Positions 17,936 through 28,947 of a stretch of 36,629 bases of DNA are shown here, in pieces. Below the pieces are notes generated by a model that worked only from the letters and a program-made list of their open reading frames with translations, did not search any database and had not been told where the DNA came from. The stretch comes from Dacryopinax spathularia (Eukaryota; Basidiomycota; Dacrymycetes; Dacrymycetales; Dacrymycetaceae): assembly GCA_037974965.1 (NCBI GenBank), contig JBBPFI010000021.1, positions 1 to 36,629 of the forward strand, given 5' to 3'. Both the position numbers and the translations under genes were made by a program. How positions within the stretch are numbered: position 1 is the stretch's first letter; the number at the start of each line of letters is the position of its first letter.

Positions 17936-20900
17936 ATGTGCTCGACTACCATGGCCGCTACGGAGCCCCGTACGCTCGGTGGACTACCTCTATCCAAAAA
18001 CACGCCTAGCTCGACCTCACGAGGAGTACGAATATCTCATGTGGACGACCTATCGCAAGCTTTCAAGCGCAAACCCAAGACCTTGCGAGAACTTCGAGCT
18101 GCTCGAGAAGAGTCCAATCGACATGCACGCGGGTTGCTCGCCGGGCATGGACAAGCGAGCAGACCACGAACACGACGGAAACGAGAGGTAGTCTCCATGT
18201 CCGAGTTGCAGCTTGGACTGCGAGAGCGACGTCTGCAAGGTGTGTGACCCCAGTACTTCGTCGTCCCTGCTTGACTGCAACCTAGGCTCCTTGCAAGACG
18301 ATAACGAGCGTGCGTTGCAATACTTGAACGAGCAGTACATGCCGCAGGACGAGAATCTCGGTGACATGCAGAACGCTGGACATCAGGGAGCTCAAGACGA
18401 GGACATGGACTGGCTGTCGGATGACCTAGAGGAAGAGGACGCGCTTCAGAGTGTCTTGCGGAAGTACAGGTGAGTCGTGTGCCTCGAGCATTCTGTGCGC
18501 CCTGACTTGTCGACAGGTCTCATAGCAAGACGCATGATGTGGGCCAGGGACAACATGCTGCAAGACTGGCAGCGACGGCAAGGCGATGGGAGGAAGAGTT
18601 GCCGGCACTTGTGGACGCTTACTTGGATTCTCGTCACCCGATACTAGTAGCTCGCGACCTGAACGAGCCGCTCGAATCTGACGACTCGGCCTACTCGCTA
18701 CGCGTAGTGGACTGGAAAGGTCAAGTGTGTCTCTTATGCACGAGGCCCCAGACCGGCTGATCCTTACACAGGTATTCACGAGCGCGTTGTCCGCTGTCGC
18801 CACGACCGTGAGCCTCTACTCACCCACCTAGTCCGCAAGGGTTATCTTCCTTGTAGTCCCGATGAGCCACGCCTCGCCTTGTCACTGGACTTGCTGGAAG
18901 TCCTGCACCATGCTCGAGTCCGAGCGTATGTCTCGCATGAGGCATTCGCTCGCATACTCTGCGATCTTCATGGGGTTAGCAATCTAGCCTCCCTTGTGCG
19001 ATTCCTTATCGACTGTGGATGCTAGCGTCCGTACCGCAGGTACCTTCGTGCGCAAGTATCCGCGTGCTACGATGCCTGGATCTTGATCAAGCTCGCGGTG
19101 GAGAAGCGCGTTCAAGCCGCCTTGAACCACGATCAGCCCGATTGGAGACTGCGGAATTCGTGTCCAGCGTGCGAGTACCGGGTACGAGTCGATTGATTGA
19201 CGCGTTCGTGATAACTGACGTGGGCTATGATAGCTCGAGAACGAGCCAAGCTTGCCCCACACGAAGCTAATGTCTTGCGACGGAAACAACTCCAGCAAGC
19301 GATTCGCATCGGCCGGGAAACAAGATCTTCGCGTGTTCCACTCAGACTACATACTGTCTCAAGATCAAGTGGACAAGTATGCAGGCGAGGGTCGTCGAAC
19401 CCATGCTAAGGTACGTGCATATGGCTTTGATACGCAATCTGAGCTTACACGTTCTCGCAGAAAGGCCCACATCACGAGGGGCCCGTACGAGAGACCGATC
19501 CAGCGGCATCCAAAGGTGCCGCGAACAAGGACTGCACGGAGAAGTGGGTGACTAGCCACGCGCAGCACGAGCGTACGCATTGGCGAGAAGCTCTAGATGC
19601 GTGCGGGAACTTCTTGTATTCCTGCCGGCATGGAATTATACTCCTCTCGGCAGACATGCTCAAGTCGGGTGAGCTGTACGTGGCTGTCGTTCTCGGTTAC
19701 ACGGACCTGATGTTCTTGCAGGGCGAAATACTCGCTTTCTTGTCTAGACAAGCTCATGGACGTGTACAGAGATGGGCTCGCGATCGGATATGATATCGGC
19801 TGCGACCACTCGAAGACGGTAGCTCGCAGTAGTCTCGGGGAAAGAGCGAGCAAAGGCCAGCTACGTTTCTATGTGGGAGCTTTCCACGGTTACACGCACA
19901 ATCGTCGTTGCCAACTTTCGCACCATCCTCGCTTCCTCGGCACGGCTGGACTAGAGGATTTCGAGACGAACGAATGGATCTTCAGCAAGCAGAACTTGAC
20001 CGCGCCCTTGTTTCGGCATGCATCCGTGTATCATCGGCACATGACCCTCCACTTCTTCTGGACGCGTTGGGACGAGGATAGGCGAGCGGGGCTAGGTATG
20101 CCTGTATCTCATCCAGGTTGGCACGGTCACTGACAAGCTCCCAAGGCGATTGGCTCCTGAAGAATTACAAGCAGGCCTTGGGTATCATTCAAGCCGATGG
20201 AACCGCCCTAGAACAGATCAAGCAGGAGTTGCGCTTGACTGACGAAGATTTCAGGACGTTTCTCGCAGAAGAACGTGATTACTTCGATAATCTCCAAGCC
20301 GAGCCTCTAGAGGACTCCTTGGCCTTCAAGTACCTGGACACGCTCAAGTGTCTGCACTCCACGCGGTGAGGTCGAGTTTACGTTTTTGGCTGGGCGACGA
20401 GGACTGATGCTCGGACTAGGCAGAAGCTCGACGAACTGCAGTTCGTCCCTTTCTTGGAAACGACTCGGAACGAGTGGCAGAGCATGCCCCAGCCCGCACG
20501 ATCCCGATTGCTCGAACGCGACTACCTAGCTGCACTGAACGCAGAACAGCACTACGAGGCACTCGCCAACCAATACGAGCTCGCACTGGACACCTCGCGC
20601 TGGACTCCCAACTGTGACGAGTGGCAGAACGCGGAACGCGACCAGGAATATAGGGAGTACAATCGAGCGCTCGACCAACTGGAACACTTGGTCGTGCAGC
20701 GCTTGTTTGAGATGGAAAAGAGGAACTTGCGGGGAACAGGTGCGTCACGTGCTTGCGAGACTCACGGGCTAGTGTCTCATTCTCATGGTACCTAGGGTAC
20801 AAGATGCGCACCGCGATCGCTAAAGCCATCAAACAACGCAGTCACGCGATCCAGAACACGTTATCGCGATACAACCAGCAGGCACGCAAGGTCCAACGTC

Positions 20901-21490
20901 CCATCTTGACCTTCCAAGAGGTGCTCGACTACTCCTTCCTCTCCGAATTCACGCTTCTGCAGTTTGCTCGTCAAGATGTACGAGATCAGCCTTGGGCTGA
21001 CCCGCGTATTCGAGAGGCGACCACTCGATGGCTGCTTGTACAATGTGCGATCGAGGAAATCCGGCGGCTCGATGTCGAAATCAGACGCGTTTGGACCGCG
21101 ATTCATGCCGAGCCGATACGTCTCGAACGCGCCATTCTTGCCTTGGAACAGCAAGGCGACATACGAGTGGCTAGAGAAGCACGCTTGGTATTGGAAAAGG
21201 TGGTTCGCGTGAATGACGTGCTTCGTGGGCGCCTACTTGAGCTTCGGGACTTACCGGGATGCTCGGCATCGCTCCCTCTCGGGGTTCGGGCTCTGCAAGG
21301 TGAGCCCGACCTTGGCTACGGTGCGTGCCGTGACACGTGGGACGCGGTCGAGGACTTGAAGGAGGAAGGCCTCGGCGACGGTCAACTCGATGACGAAGAT
21401 GTCGAGGAGATCGAGCGACTGACAAAGGTATTCACGTCGTTAGAAGCCTAGTAGATCGTGGAATCCATGTCAATTCCGCAGCCCGAATAG
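17936..21490 (+). CDS. KDZ transposase
   Basis: Multi-exon gene; outer limits are approximate. Start ATG 17936 or 17951. The join to the cysteine-rich exon near 18200 (CPSCSLDCESDVCKVC) is not resolved. Downstream, the KDZ landmarks appear in order: a GYLPCSPDEPRLALSLDLLE block near 18840, CPACEY near 19162, CDGNNSSKR near 19276, then CRHG and DMLKSGE. They continue with YDIGCD at 19789, VGAFHGYTHNRRCQL, GLEDFETNEWIFSKQN near 19948, and an NYKQALGII helical region. The acidic residues in DGN, YDIG and GLEDFE are candidates for the RNase H-fold active site. All landmark motifs are present without a stop between introns. A last intron (21428-21481) would end the protein at KPE. It catalyses movement of the element by acting on the terminal repeats. 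Confidence 0.88.
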
Positions 21491-22456
21491 CGAGCACGTC
21501 GCCCAGTCGAACACGCGAGAACAAGTCTCCCGCTCTGTCTCGAGTTTTCTCGTCATGTGCTCTAGGTCACCAGCGCGATTACAGCATCGCTCTAGAATCA
21601 TGTGCGATTTCCTAGTCCCCGAAAGGCGACCGATTCGAGGGCGCGGAGTAGAATGCACCCTCGAAGTCATGGATTGCTCAGCAATCCCGCTCGAGGAAGG
21701 CATGATACCAAGCGATCATGTCCATCGATGTCATCTAGGGGCAAGGCAAGCCACTCGCACGAGTCTAGACGTCTGTAAAGTGGAGATACTCGCACAACTT
21801 CCAGCCTAAATCGAGGGGGGCCCGTGTATTGCGAACGAGACGCCAGAACCATTCCGCGGTCTTGCTAATCAAGAGTAATCGCTCACGTAAAAATGCGGGA
21901 TTACAAGGGGAACTCGCCCCCTATTCCTCACGGAACAAGACCATGAATACCCGTAATCAATTACTTCTCGTCTTCTGGGGCTCGGAGCAAGAGACGAAAC
22001 GAGCCCCAATTCCAAGAGAAGTCCGCGTTGCCGTTCCTTGCCGCCATTCGAGCCCTGGCAATGCGGGGCCACAAGCATTCCTAACCCCCGTTTCTCGACA
22101 ACGGCATTCTCGAACTTCATTTATTTTTGGTATCCCGTCCCTCGATGACCTTGGGACCAATGTACTTCGAGATTTTGGCGACTGGATATCTGGAACGTGC
22201 CAGTCGAGCTGTTGTGCACGGGCCACGACAGCTTCAATTTGATCCCGCAACCCCCTCGTCTCGCGTATATCTACCCCACCTCAGACGCGCCTTTTCCCGT
22301 CACTTGCCCTCCCACGACCTCGGGGCAAGTATATGCACTGGAAACTCATCCTCGCTTCTCTTATACTCCTACATCTCGTACTCGGTCCACGCATCTCGAC
22401 ATCTCGGCAGCGCGCCAAGCAAGTCTCCCCCCTCCTCCTCAAGCCCTCGACCCTCT
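21491..22456. other. Spacer inside KDZ element
   Basis: About 970 bp separate the transposase from the second gene. Reading frames are short. TATATCTACC near 22266 may be a core promoter for the next gene. Nothing else is recognised. Confidence 0.5.
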
Positions 22457-23892
22457 ATGTCTAGCACGGCGAGCCCTGGAGGGCAACCTCCTCCGAGCGG
22501 CCATGGAGGGGGTTTCAGTGAGTTCCTCGGACGGCTAGTGAGACGGGCTCGCTCACTAGTCGTAGGTCGTACCGCCTCGTTCTCGACTCGCCCTCGCCGC
22601 AACTCCGCGCCTGCTCGCCCTATCCAGCCCTTGACCGTCGACTTCTCGGGCTTGGTCAAGCCGCACGAAGGTCGCGGCACGTTCACCGCCCTTCAGCCGA
22701 GGGTCGTGCCCGCTAGCTGGGGTCCCGGTTCCTGGACTCCTCAAGAGCAAGCTCGCTGGGAGGCCGATCGCGTGGCGGTTCAAGCGGCGGTCCGCCGTAT
22801 CGAAGGCTCGACTCACGATGGGCTCGATTTGCCCGGTCACACAATCCACCCATGGTCTCAGGAGCACGAGGGGCGAGTGCGCAAGAACGTGTACATGGAG
22901 CAGTTCATCCCTTATCTCGAAGACACGGTGCGTGATTACGCTCTCTCGGAAAGAAACTCAAGCTGACACGTTTCTAGCTCACGTTCGGGGACAGGACGCT
23001 GGGTGCGAGTCTCATGGTCCTCATGACCGCACGTCTCGACAACGGGCCTGGTGCCGCGCCTAGCACTCGTCTCTGGACTTCTCGTAACTTGTGGGGTCGC
23101 CCCTACAATGACCTCGCTCAAGGCTTGTTTTGTATCTTCGAGGACGTGATCGCGGCTGGCCAAGCGGCCAACATCGACAAGTACATGGCCGAGCGTTCTC
23201 GTCTCAGGCGCAACCAGGTTCAAGTTACCTATGACGATCCCGCCGCTTTCGACCCTTGCCAGTACTTCCCGGCCCCGTATGGCACGGGCGAGCTCTTCGC
23301 TTCGGGAGGCTCGGGCGGGGGACCAGCTCCTCCTGCTCCACCCTCGGGGGCCGTAGCCACGAGGCTCGGTGCCTCGATCTCGTCCGCGCCCGTGCCCGCG
23401 TCCTCGCTGCTCAATCCGCCCCTCATGCCTGCTTGGAACCCGCAGGCGGTGGCCCAAGCTGCTGCTGCTACGACTCCCGCTCGTGCTCGCCCTGCCGCCC
23501 GTTACTTGGGGTCAAGCCCCCTGGTCACCTCGCCCTCGACCTCCCTGCGCCCCTCGAACCGGTTCTCTCTCGCTACCCGTCTCACGTTCCCTGGATATGG
23601 AACTCGTGCTCTCGGGGATCGTCCGGAAGGCGAGCTCCCCCCCGAACTTCCCAGGCAAGTCCTCATGGTCATTGATCAGTATGCTCGCACCCTCGACCTC
23701 GACCCCGGACAGCGCTCCACCATCGAGAGCGAGGCGGCCGCGATCTACTGGTGGGACTTCCCCTCGCAATGGACCGAGCGCATCGTGCAGATGATCACGC
23801 ACTGCGCGCCTGAAGCCACCGAGATCACCGCATTCGTCGAGGACTTGAGCAACATCATGCGTTCTTGCCGTCTCGTCGAGCTGGAAGGTTGA
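22457..23892 (+). CDS. KDZ accessory gene 1 (461 aa, unknown function)
   Basis: Exons 22457-22927 and 22978-23892 join in phase 0 (EDT to LTFGDRT) and end at 23892. ATG 22457 (MSSTASPGGQPPP) is the first good start after a TATA-like element. The N terminus is proline/serine-rich and basic. The middle has a compact region with W-rich helices (ASWGPGSWTPQEQARWEADR) and a second block around LGASLMVLMTARLDN. A long Pro/Ala/Ser-rich linker follows, then a helical C-terminal domain (ELPRQVLMVIDQYARTLDLD and onward). No TET/JBP-type dioxygenase signature (HxD plus distal H) is seen. No known family is recognised. Its location between the terminal repeats suggests a role in transposition or cargo; this is inference. 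Confidence 0.65.
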
Positions 23893-24508
23893 TCGATCAA
23901 GTCGATAACTAGGGCGGGTGGGCGGGTTCCAGGGCGGGCGGGCGGGCTTCAAGATTTTCCTTTTCTCTAGTCTCTCGTATTCCTGTCTCACCACTCGTCC
24001 TCGCTGTGCAAGACAGCGAGGGCATGCACTCCTTACGCGCACCACTAATATCTAGTCGGCAAGTGCCACGGTCCAGTCGTTACGTGTAAACCAGGGCGGG
24101 AGGGCGGGTTTTTACTAGGTACTCGGTCAAGAAAAGGGGAAAACAACTACATGTGTACATCTAGTCTTGTCTTGTAGCTCGGTTCTAGTACTAATGATAG
24201 TCTGTTGACCCAAAAAAAACTCGCTGCCTAGATAGGCAAGCATGAATGATATTAATCACGTGATCTAGGGTGGCGCGTTACGCGTCAACGCGCCTGACTT
24301 GACATTACCGTCTACTTGCCGTTCTCTTACTCGTACACCCTCGACTGACTTCTCAACTCGTGCAACTCGTTGCTAGATGCTCATCTCGTGTCTGGATTGA
24401 CTTTGAACTATCTAGGATCGCTCATCTGCTTGCTCGAGCCCCTTCTCGACTGCACTTCACTCTCGTCGCTCAATCCCGTGCGACTCCTCCCAAGCCGATC
24501 AGCTCGCC
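23893..24508. other. G-rich spacer inside KDZ element
   Basis: Repeated GGGCGGG blocks occur at about 23910-23945 and 24091-24110. The palindrome ATCACGTGAT, also present between genes A and B, is at 24255-24264 upstream of the third KDZ gene. These are plausible promoter elements; no gene is seen. Confidence 0.45.
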
Positions 24509-26127
24509 ATGCCTCGTGCTACCCCGGCCGTTTCTAGTTGGCAGCATCGAGCAGCCAAGACTGAAGATACACGAGCTAGACATGCGCTTGCTCGCGACAA
24601 GTTGCGGGAACTGGAAGAATCGTTGCAACAAGAAATCTCTGACGTGGCTGCCGAGGTCGGTCTGAAACGGGACACCCTGCAAGCTGCCTTCCGCGCTCAG
24701 CGATTCGAGAAGAAGATCAATGGCGTAAGCGCGACAAACGCTGCTCGCCATCTTGTAGCACGACAATACAAGGACGCTCGTACGTTTGAGCCTCGTTCAT
24801 GTCCTTCTCACGCTGATCGAGAGTATAGACAAACGATTCAATCTCACGTTACCCGAGTGTCATCAAGACGTGCTTGCAAAACAAGAGGAACTCCAGGCTA
24901 GCCCTGCAGCTCTCGAGGATGCACGTCACATGATCCTTGAGTATCGTAGTGACAAGAAGCAGCAAGTTCGTCGTCCAGGTCGATCGCGACAAACAGACAC
25001 GCTCAAGTTACAAGACGACTTGCAACGCGAGGCCGCCAATTTCAACTTACGCACGGGAGGACATGCATGCGGGTTCATGCTACGAGGATCAGTCAAGGAC
25101 TATGCTCGTCCTCAGTGGTTTGGAGACGAGGCATGTCATGCGTTCTTCGAGGACGTGCTCAAAATCCCGATGGAAGAGCTGGTGCTCGCTCTGGAAGCGT
25201 GGGTCTTGAGCGGTGGGGCGCATGGGACCGCGGAGCGCGTACATGCGAGGGTGAACCAGCACAAGGCTGCCATTCGCGCAATGCTCGATAAGAGCCTCAG
25301 TAAGTCAATCACACTCTAGTCCTTGGTTCCTCGCGCTGACGTGGGAGCTGTTAGGGGATATCACTAGGCAGCCTGACGCACGCATGGCTTATGTGCGATT
25401 CTCGCAAGACATCGAGGATCGATATCAAGTGACGCTGGATGGTTGGCCCTTGCCCGGAGAAATCACGAACCCCTCGAACATTTCTGGCCTCATGTCTCTC
25501 GTGACACTCCGCAAGGCCCTGGCATCGGGATCCTGCCACTTTCGCGCCATGACACCTGCCGAGCTGGAGACACGCGACCACGAGCGCAAGAAGGAACTAG
25601 AAGCCAAGGCAGCTGAGCGAGCCCAGAAGCACGCGGACGCGTCAGAGAATGCAAAGTCGAGAGCGGCTCGCCGCAAGCGACCCGCTCCAGACCAGGAAGT
25701 GCAAGCAAGCGGTGATGCGCCAGTGGACGAGCAACCCAGCCCACCATCTCTGTCTTCTGGTAGCGCGAAGAGGGCTCGCACCGAGGCACATCCCAGCGCG
25801 CAAGCTGGTGTCTCTGCTAGCTGTACGGCGGCAAGTACGGCCTGTCAACCCGCGAGTGCCAATGCGGGTCGTGCACCTCAAGTGGCTAGTCACCAGCCTG
25901 CGAACGATATGCTAGGCACGTTGTCTAGCGTCCCGCAGGGCTCGCCGTGGTGGAACGGTCCGCCTAGTGCACCTGGGGCTCATTTCCTCGGCTCGATCCC
26001 GGGTCTCATGCCCATGAACCAAGCGCAGCCGTCCGGCTGGTGGGCCCCGCCTCCTCAAGCTGCTGGAGTCACGATGAATAATACGTATATTCTTATGGAT
26101 GGGCAGAGGCGAGGGCCCCTGGAATAG
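24509..26127 (+). CDS. KDZ accessory gene 2 (504 aa, coiled-coil protein of a KDZ-associated type)
   Basis: Exons 24509-24779, 24829-25299 and 25355-26127 join in frame. The N terminus is a charged helix, probably a coiled coil (ARDKLRELEESLQQEISDVA, then VGLKRDTLQAAF). The central part contains HKRFNLTLPE, a QWFGDEACHAFFEDVLKIP block, and the segment VTLDGWPLPGEITNPSNISG, which is followed by LRKALASGSCHFRAMTPAE. From memory, proteins with a similar W-P-x-NPS-LR-L-x-G-C/W-L/M-T-E pattern are common in Agaricomycetes near KDZ transposases, but I cannot verify this here. A basic region (AARRKRPAPD) and a low-complexity Ala/Pro/Ser-rich tail complete the protein. DNA binding or a nuclear role is plausible from the basic segments only. 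Confidence 0.7.
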
Positions 26128-26312
26128 AGTACATGGAATCTTGTGTATCGCAATTACCTAGCTACATGGGCCTCGTAATAACGAGACCGTCCTTCACGTC
26201 CGTGCACTTGTCCGAGACTTAGACCCCGATTCGGCATTACGTGCTGACAAAGCTCTCCGACATAAGCGAGTGTCCGGCTACTGAACCCTTGAACCCGGGT
26301 TAGGGGCTATGC

Positions 26313-26432
26313 TCGCGCCTCGGACTGGATCCTGGCTGGATCCGAGAGGTGCAGGATTGGGGCACGGACGGGTGCAAGGGGCGCGCTGCGCCCCCTGCAC
26401 GAATACGTCCGCTCCCGCACGAGGCATAGGTG
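26313..26432 (-). repeat. KDZ right terminal inverted repeat
   Basis: Exact reverse complement of 17699-17818; ends GGCATAGGTG. Confidence 0.95.
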
Positions 26433-26440
26433 GAGGAACG
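26433..26440. repeat. Target-site duplication of KDZ element, right copy
   Basis: GAGGAACG, identical to 17691-17698. Confidence 0.95.
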
Positions 26441-26745
26441 ATCCCTCATCTGCTAATAATAGTTATCTGCGAACTTCTTTACGAAAGCTATCTTTCCGGA
26501 ACTGAACGGGCCTTCTTAGTGGTCGATTGCATCATCAGAGAGGGGTAATCTCTGGTCGCAGGGGAGAAAGCCGCGATGCTCCTTGGACTGGAATGTTGGA
26601 GCCTAACATTGAATGTCTGACAGCGCGTCGTACTGATGCGCTTCTCGCTCCCTATTGAGAAAACTCGCGGATCGCTGAGGTGTATATATAGAATTAAATG
26701 ATCTCAAAACTACATGATGCGTTACATCAATCCCTGATAACCCGC
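26441..26745. other. Spacer between KDZ element and TauD-type gene
   Basis: Contains the 3' flank of the minus-strand dioxygenase gene. TATATATAGAATTAAAT near 26683 is AT-rich and may belong to its polyadenylation region. No other gene is seen. Confidence 0.5.
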
Positions 26746-27910
26746 TCAATCGGCGCCAGCGATCTTTGAGACGGCCTTATTCGCCTCCGGATCATCGACG
26801 TCCTCGCCCAACGCCTTCATTTTCTCATGATACCAGTCTTTCGCGACCTTGCCAGTGGTTTTCTCATACTCTTCAACGCTCATGGGCCGCTCCGCCACGG
26901 GGGTAGCACGGAGACCATGGCGCTTCATGGGGAAGTAGTCGAACGTTGCGGTATGCCAGACGCATCGGTTGTCCCAGAAGCAGATGGTGTCCTTGCCCCA
27001 TCTTACGCGGACCTGGTACTCGTTGCACTGAGCGATTTGGGAGTAGAGGAAGTTGAGGATGGCGTCGGACTCGGCTTTCGGGATACCGACGATGCGGCGG
27101 GTGTAGCCCGAGTTGACGAAGAGGGACTTCATGCCCGTAACTGGGTGTACACGGACAACTGGGTGGATGAAGTCGGTCTGCGGGCGGCGGATGTACACGC
27201 CCTTCTCGATCGCTTGCTGCTTCTGCTTGTCGCTGCTGTGGAGGGCGGAGAGTGTCTCGAGATAGCGCTGGAATTGAGGGGAGAAGCTGGAGTAGACGGC
27301 ATATCCGGAGCACCAGAGGGTGTCCCCACCGCTTTCAGGTGCGGTGACGACCTTGAGCGACGTCAAACCGGGTGTGTTGATCTCGTAAGTCTGATCGGAA
27401 TGCCAGCCGTTTGCCCTGTCGTAGTTGATGCGGTCGAAGGGCTTGGTGCCGTCATTCCAAACGATGTGGACGCCATTCAACTTCGGGTCCTTGGGGATGC
27501 CAGTAGTCGAGTGGATATGCAGAGGGCCGTAGTACTTGGCAAGCTCAACCATGTCGTAGATCGTTGCCGGCTGGTTGCGGAAGACTACAACACCGCGTTG
27601 TGCGGCCAGAAGAGCAAGTTCGTTCTTCTGCTCGTCGGTCAAGTGGCGGATGTCGATGCCCTCGATCTCGGTACCAAGATCTGGGGTGATACGGTCAACC
27701 TTGGTTGCAGCACCGAGCAGAGCCTTCATCTCCGGATCGGCGAGGTGGCCCTTGTCCTCCACCTTTTGCTCGACATATGGATCATAGTCGACCTTGGGGT
27801 AGGTGGGCTACAAGAAGTCGGTCAGGCGTAGTCAATGACGTCCGAAGGGTAGCACTCACCAGCAGCTCCTTGTACTCGTACTCTTCCGGGTTGAAGACTT
27901 TGTGAGACAT
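26746..27910 (-). CDS. TauD/TfdA-family 2-oxoglutarate/Fe(II) dioxygenase
   Basis: Two exons (minus), 27910-27860 and 27807-26746, give 370 aa. The short first exon (MSHKVFNPEEYEYKELL) joins in phase 0 to PTYPKVDYDPYVEQ. The core has the TauD hallmarks: LGTEIEGIDIRHLTDEQ, VVFRNQ, the iron ligands H and D in GWHSDQTYE, GGDTLWCS, and the distal histidine with the 2-oxoglutarate-binding arginine in VWHTATFDYFPMKRHGLR. The family hydroxylates sulfonates such as taurine, or other carboxylates; yeast Jlp1 is a sulfonate dioxygenase. The exact substrate cannot be read from the sequence. Length and motif spacing are normal for a functional cytosolic enzyme. Confidence 0.92.
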
Positions 27911-28947
27911 GATGGCTCTTAATTTGGTGAAGAAAACCAGAGAAGAAGGCGACCGCGAATGCAAGCCAAATCGCCGTGGGATCGCGAGTCCTTATATCTC
28001 GATATCATCCCCGCATGTTCGCGCCGAATAACGAGACATGAAGGAGGCCTCGAGGTGCATGGAGGTCCTGCCGTGTTCGGCATCCCCGTCCTCCACAACA
28101 TCTGAATGCATTTTGACTTACCTTTTGCGCAAGTCTGAACACCTCCGCGAAGTCAAAGTGGATCATCTGATGCCTCCACATTAGGCCAACGGTGCCGTTC
28201 CCGTGGGGCCCCCTCAATCGAATTGCTTCCTCCGCGCGGATAGGCTTGCCGACACAAGGCACAACCCCGCTGATCCCGCGCGGGGCCAAGCCAAAACGTC
28301 CATTTAGGCTTGGTGGGCCGCACGGGGAAGGGTTCGGTCCATTCTGCCGCAAGGGCCCGATTGGCTCTCATCCGTTCTCGACTCTTCGTTTGACTTCCCG
28401 TCGCCGCCAGAACATCGTCTGGGGATGTTGCAAGCTTATTTGCTGGTCTCGTCCGTTCGGCGCCGTACCCTGCGGCTGTCGTCCGATAACCCCAATGAGA
28501 GCTCGGCCGTATTCGTGCTGCGCCGCCACTCCGAGGCGTTCGTCTGCCAGTGCGAGTGGAGGGAAGTCGAATGAAGCAGGTGGTCATTGATAATATCATC
28601 TGACAAAGTCCACTCAATCCACTGGCTTGGAGGCGGATAACCTGCCGAATTCGACTGGACGGGTATCGGCGGGGCGGTTACAAAATGACAAGAAATGGAC
28701 AGCCTGCAGCCACCCTCCGCAGAGTGGTGTGTCGCTTCGACGACGACGAAGTCCGATTGCAGTTCCATTTCTCGACATACTTCACAAACACATGTATCGT
28801 ACAATCCCATAGATGATGCAATAATCATACTTGCTCTTCTCACAAATCCGTCTTTCCTCCGGCGTTCAAGCCCTGGTTCACGCCTGCACCTCTGAGTCGA
28901 CACGTCTTCGCCTCTGCTCCGATGTCGCTAGAGCATGCGGAGGAGCG
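27911..28947. other. Spacer between TauD-type gene and PDK-family gene
   Basis: About 1 kb. The left part should hold the dioxygenase promoter and 5' UTR. Open stretches of up to 154 codons exist on the minus strand (28617-28153 and 28903-28436) but have no recognisable motif and Ser/Arg-rich composition. I do not call a gene. Confidence 0.5.

Larger units (their letters stand above)
17699..26432 (+). mobile_element. Complete KDZ (Kyakuja-Dileera-Zisupton) DNA transposon, 8734 bp
   Basis: The element is bounded by inverted repeats that match base for base over 120 bp (17699-17818 and 26313-26432), starting CACCTATGCCTCGTGCGGGA. Perfect 8-bp target duplications GAGGAACG lie on both sides. Inside are three plus-strand genes: the KDZ transposase and two accessory genes. 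Identical ends, an intact duplication and open frames indicate a recent insertion. It lies between the RBR gene and the TauD-type gene, breaking neither. Confidence 0.95.

Noticed and set aside
26295-26310. TTAGGG-like telomere remnant beside the right KDZ end
   Set aside because: Only a single GGGTTAGGGG match, inside the element; not a repeat tract.
17699-26432. TET/JBP dioxygenase cargo in the KDZ element
   Set aside because: Neither accessory protein shows the HxD plus distal His iron-binding pattern of that family.
26309-26548. 79-codon frame at the right KDZ end
   Set aside because: It consists largely of terminal inverted repeat sequence and runs out of the element; no protein features.
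26827-27831. 334-codon open frame on the plus strand
   Set aside because: It is exactly antisense to the TauD-type dioxygenase, whose motifs are clear. The plus-strand product has no domain and is a by-product of codon bias.
28153-28903. Minus-strand frames between the TauD-type and PDK-family genes
   Set aside because: Low-complexity Ser/Arg-rich products with no domain and no convincing splice partners.
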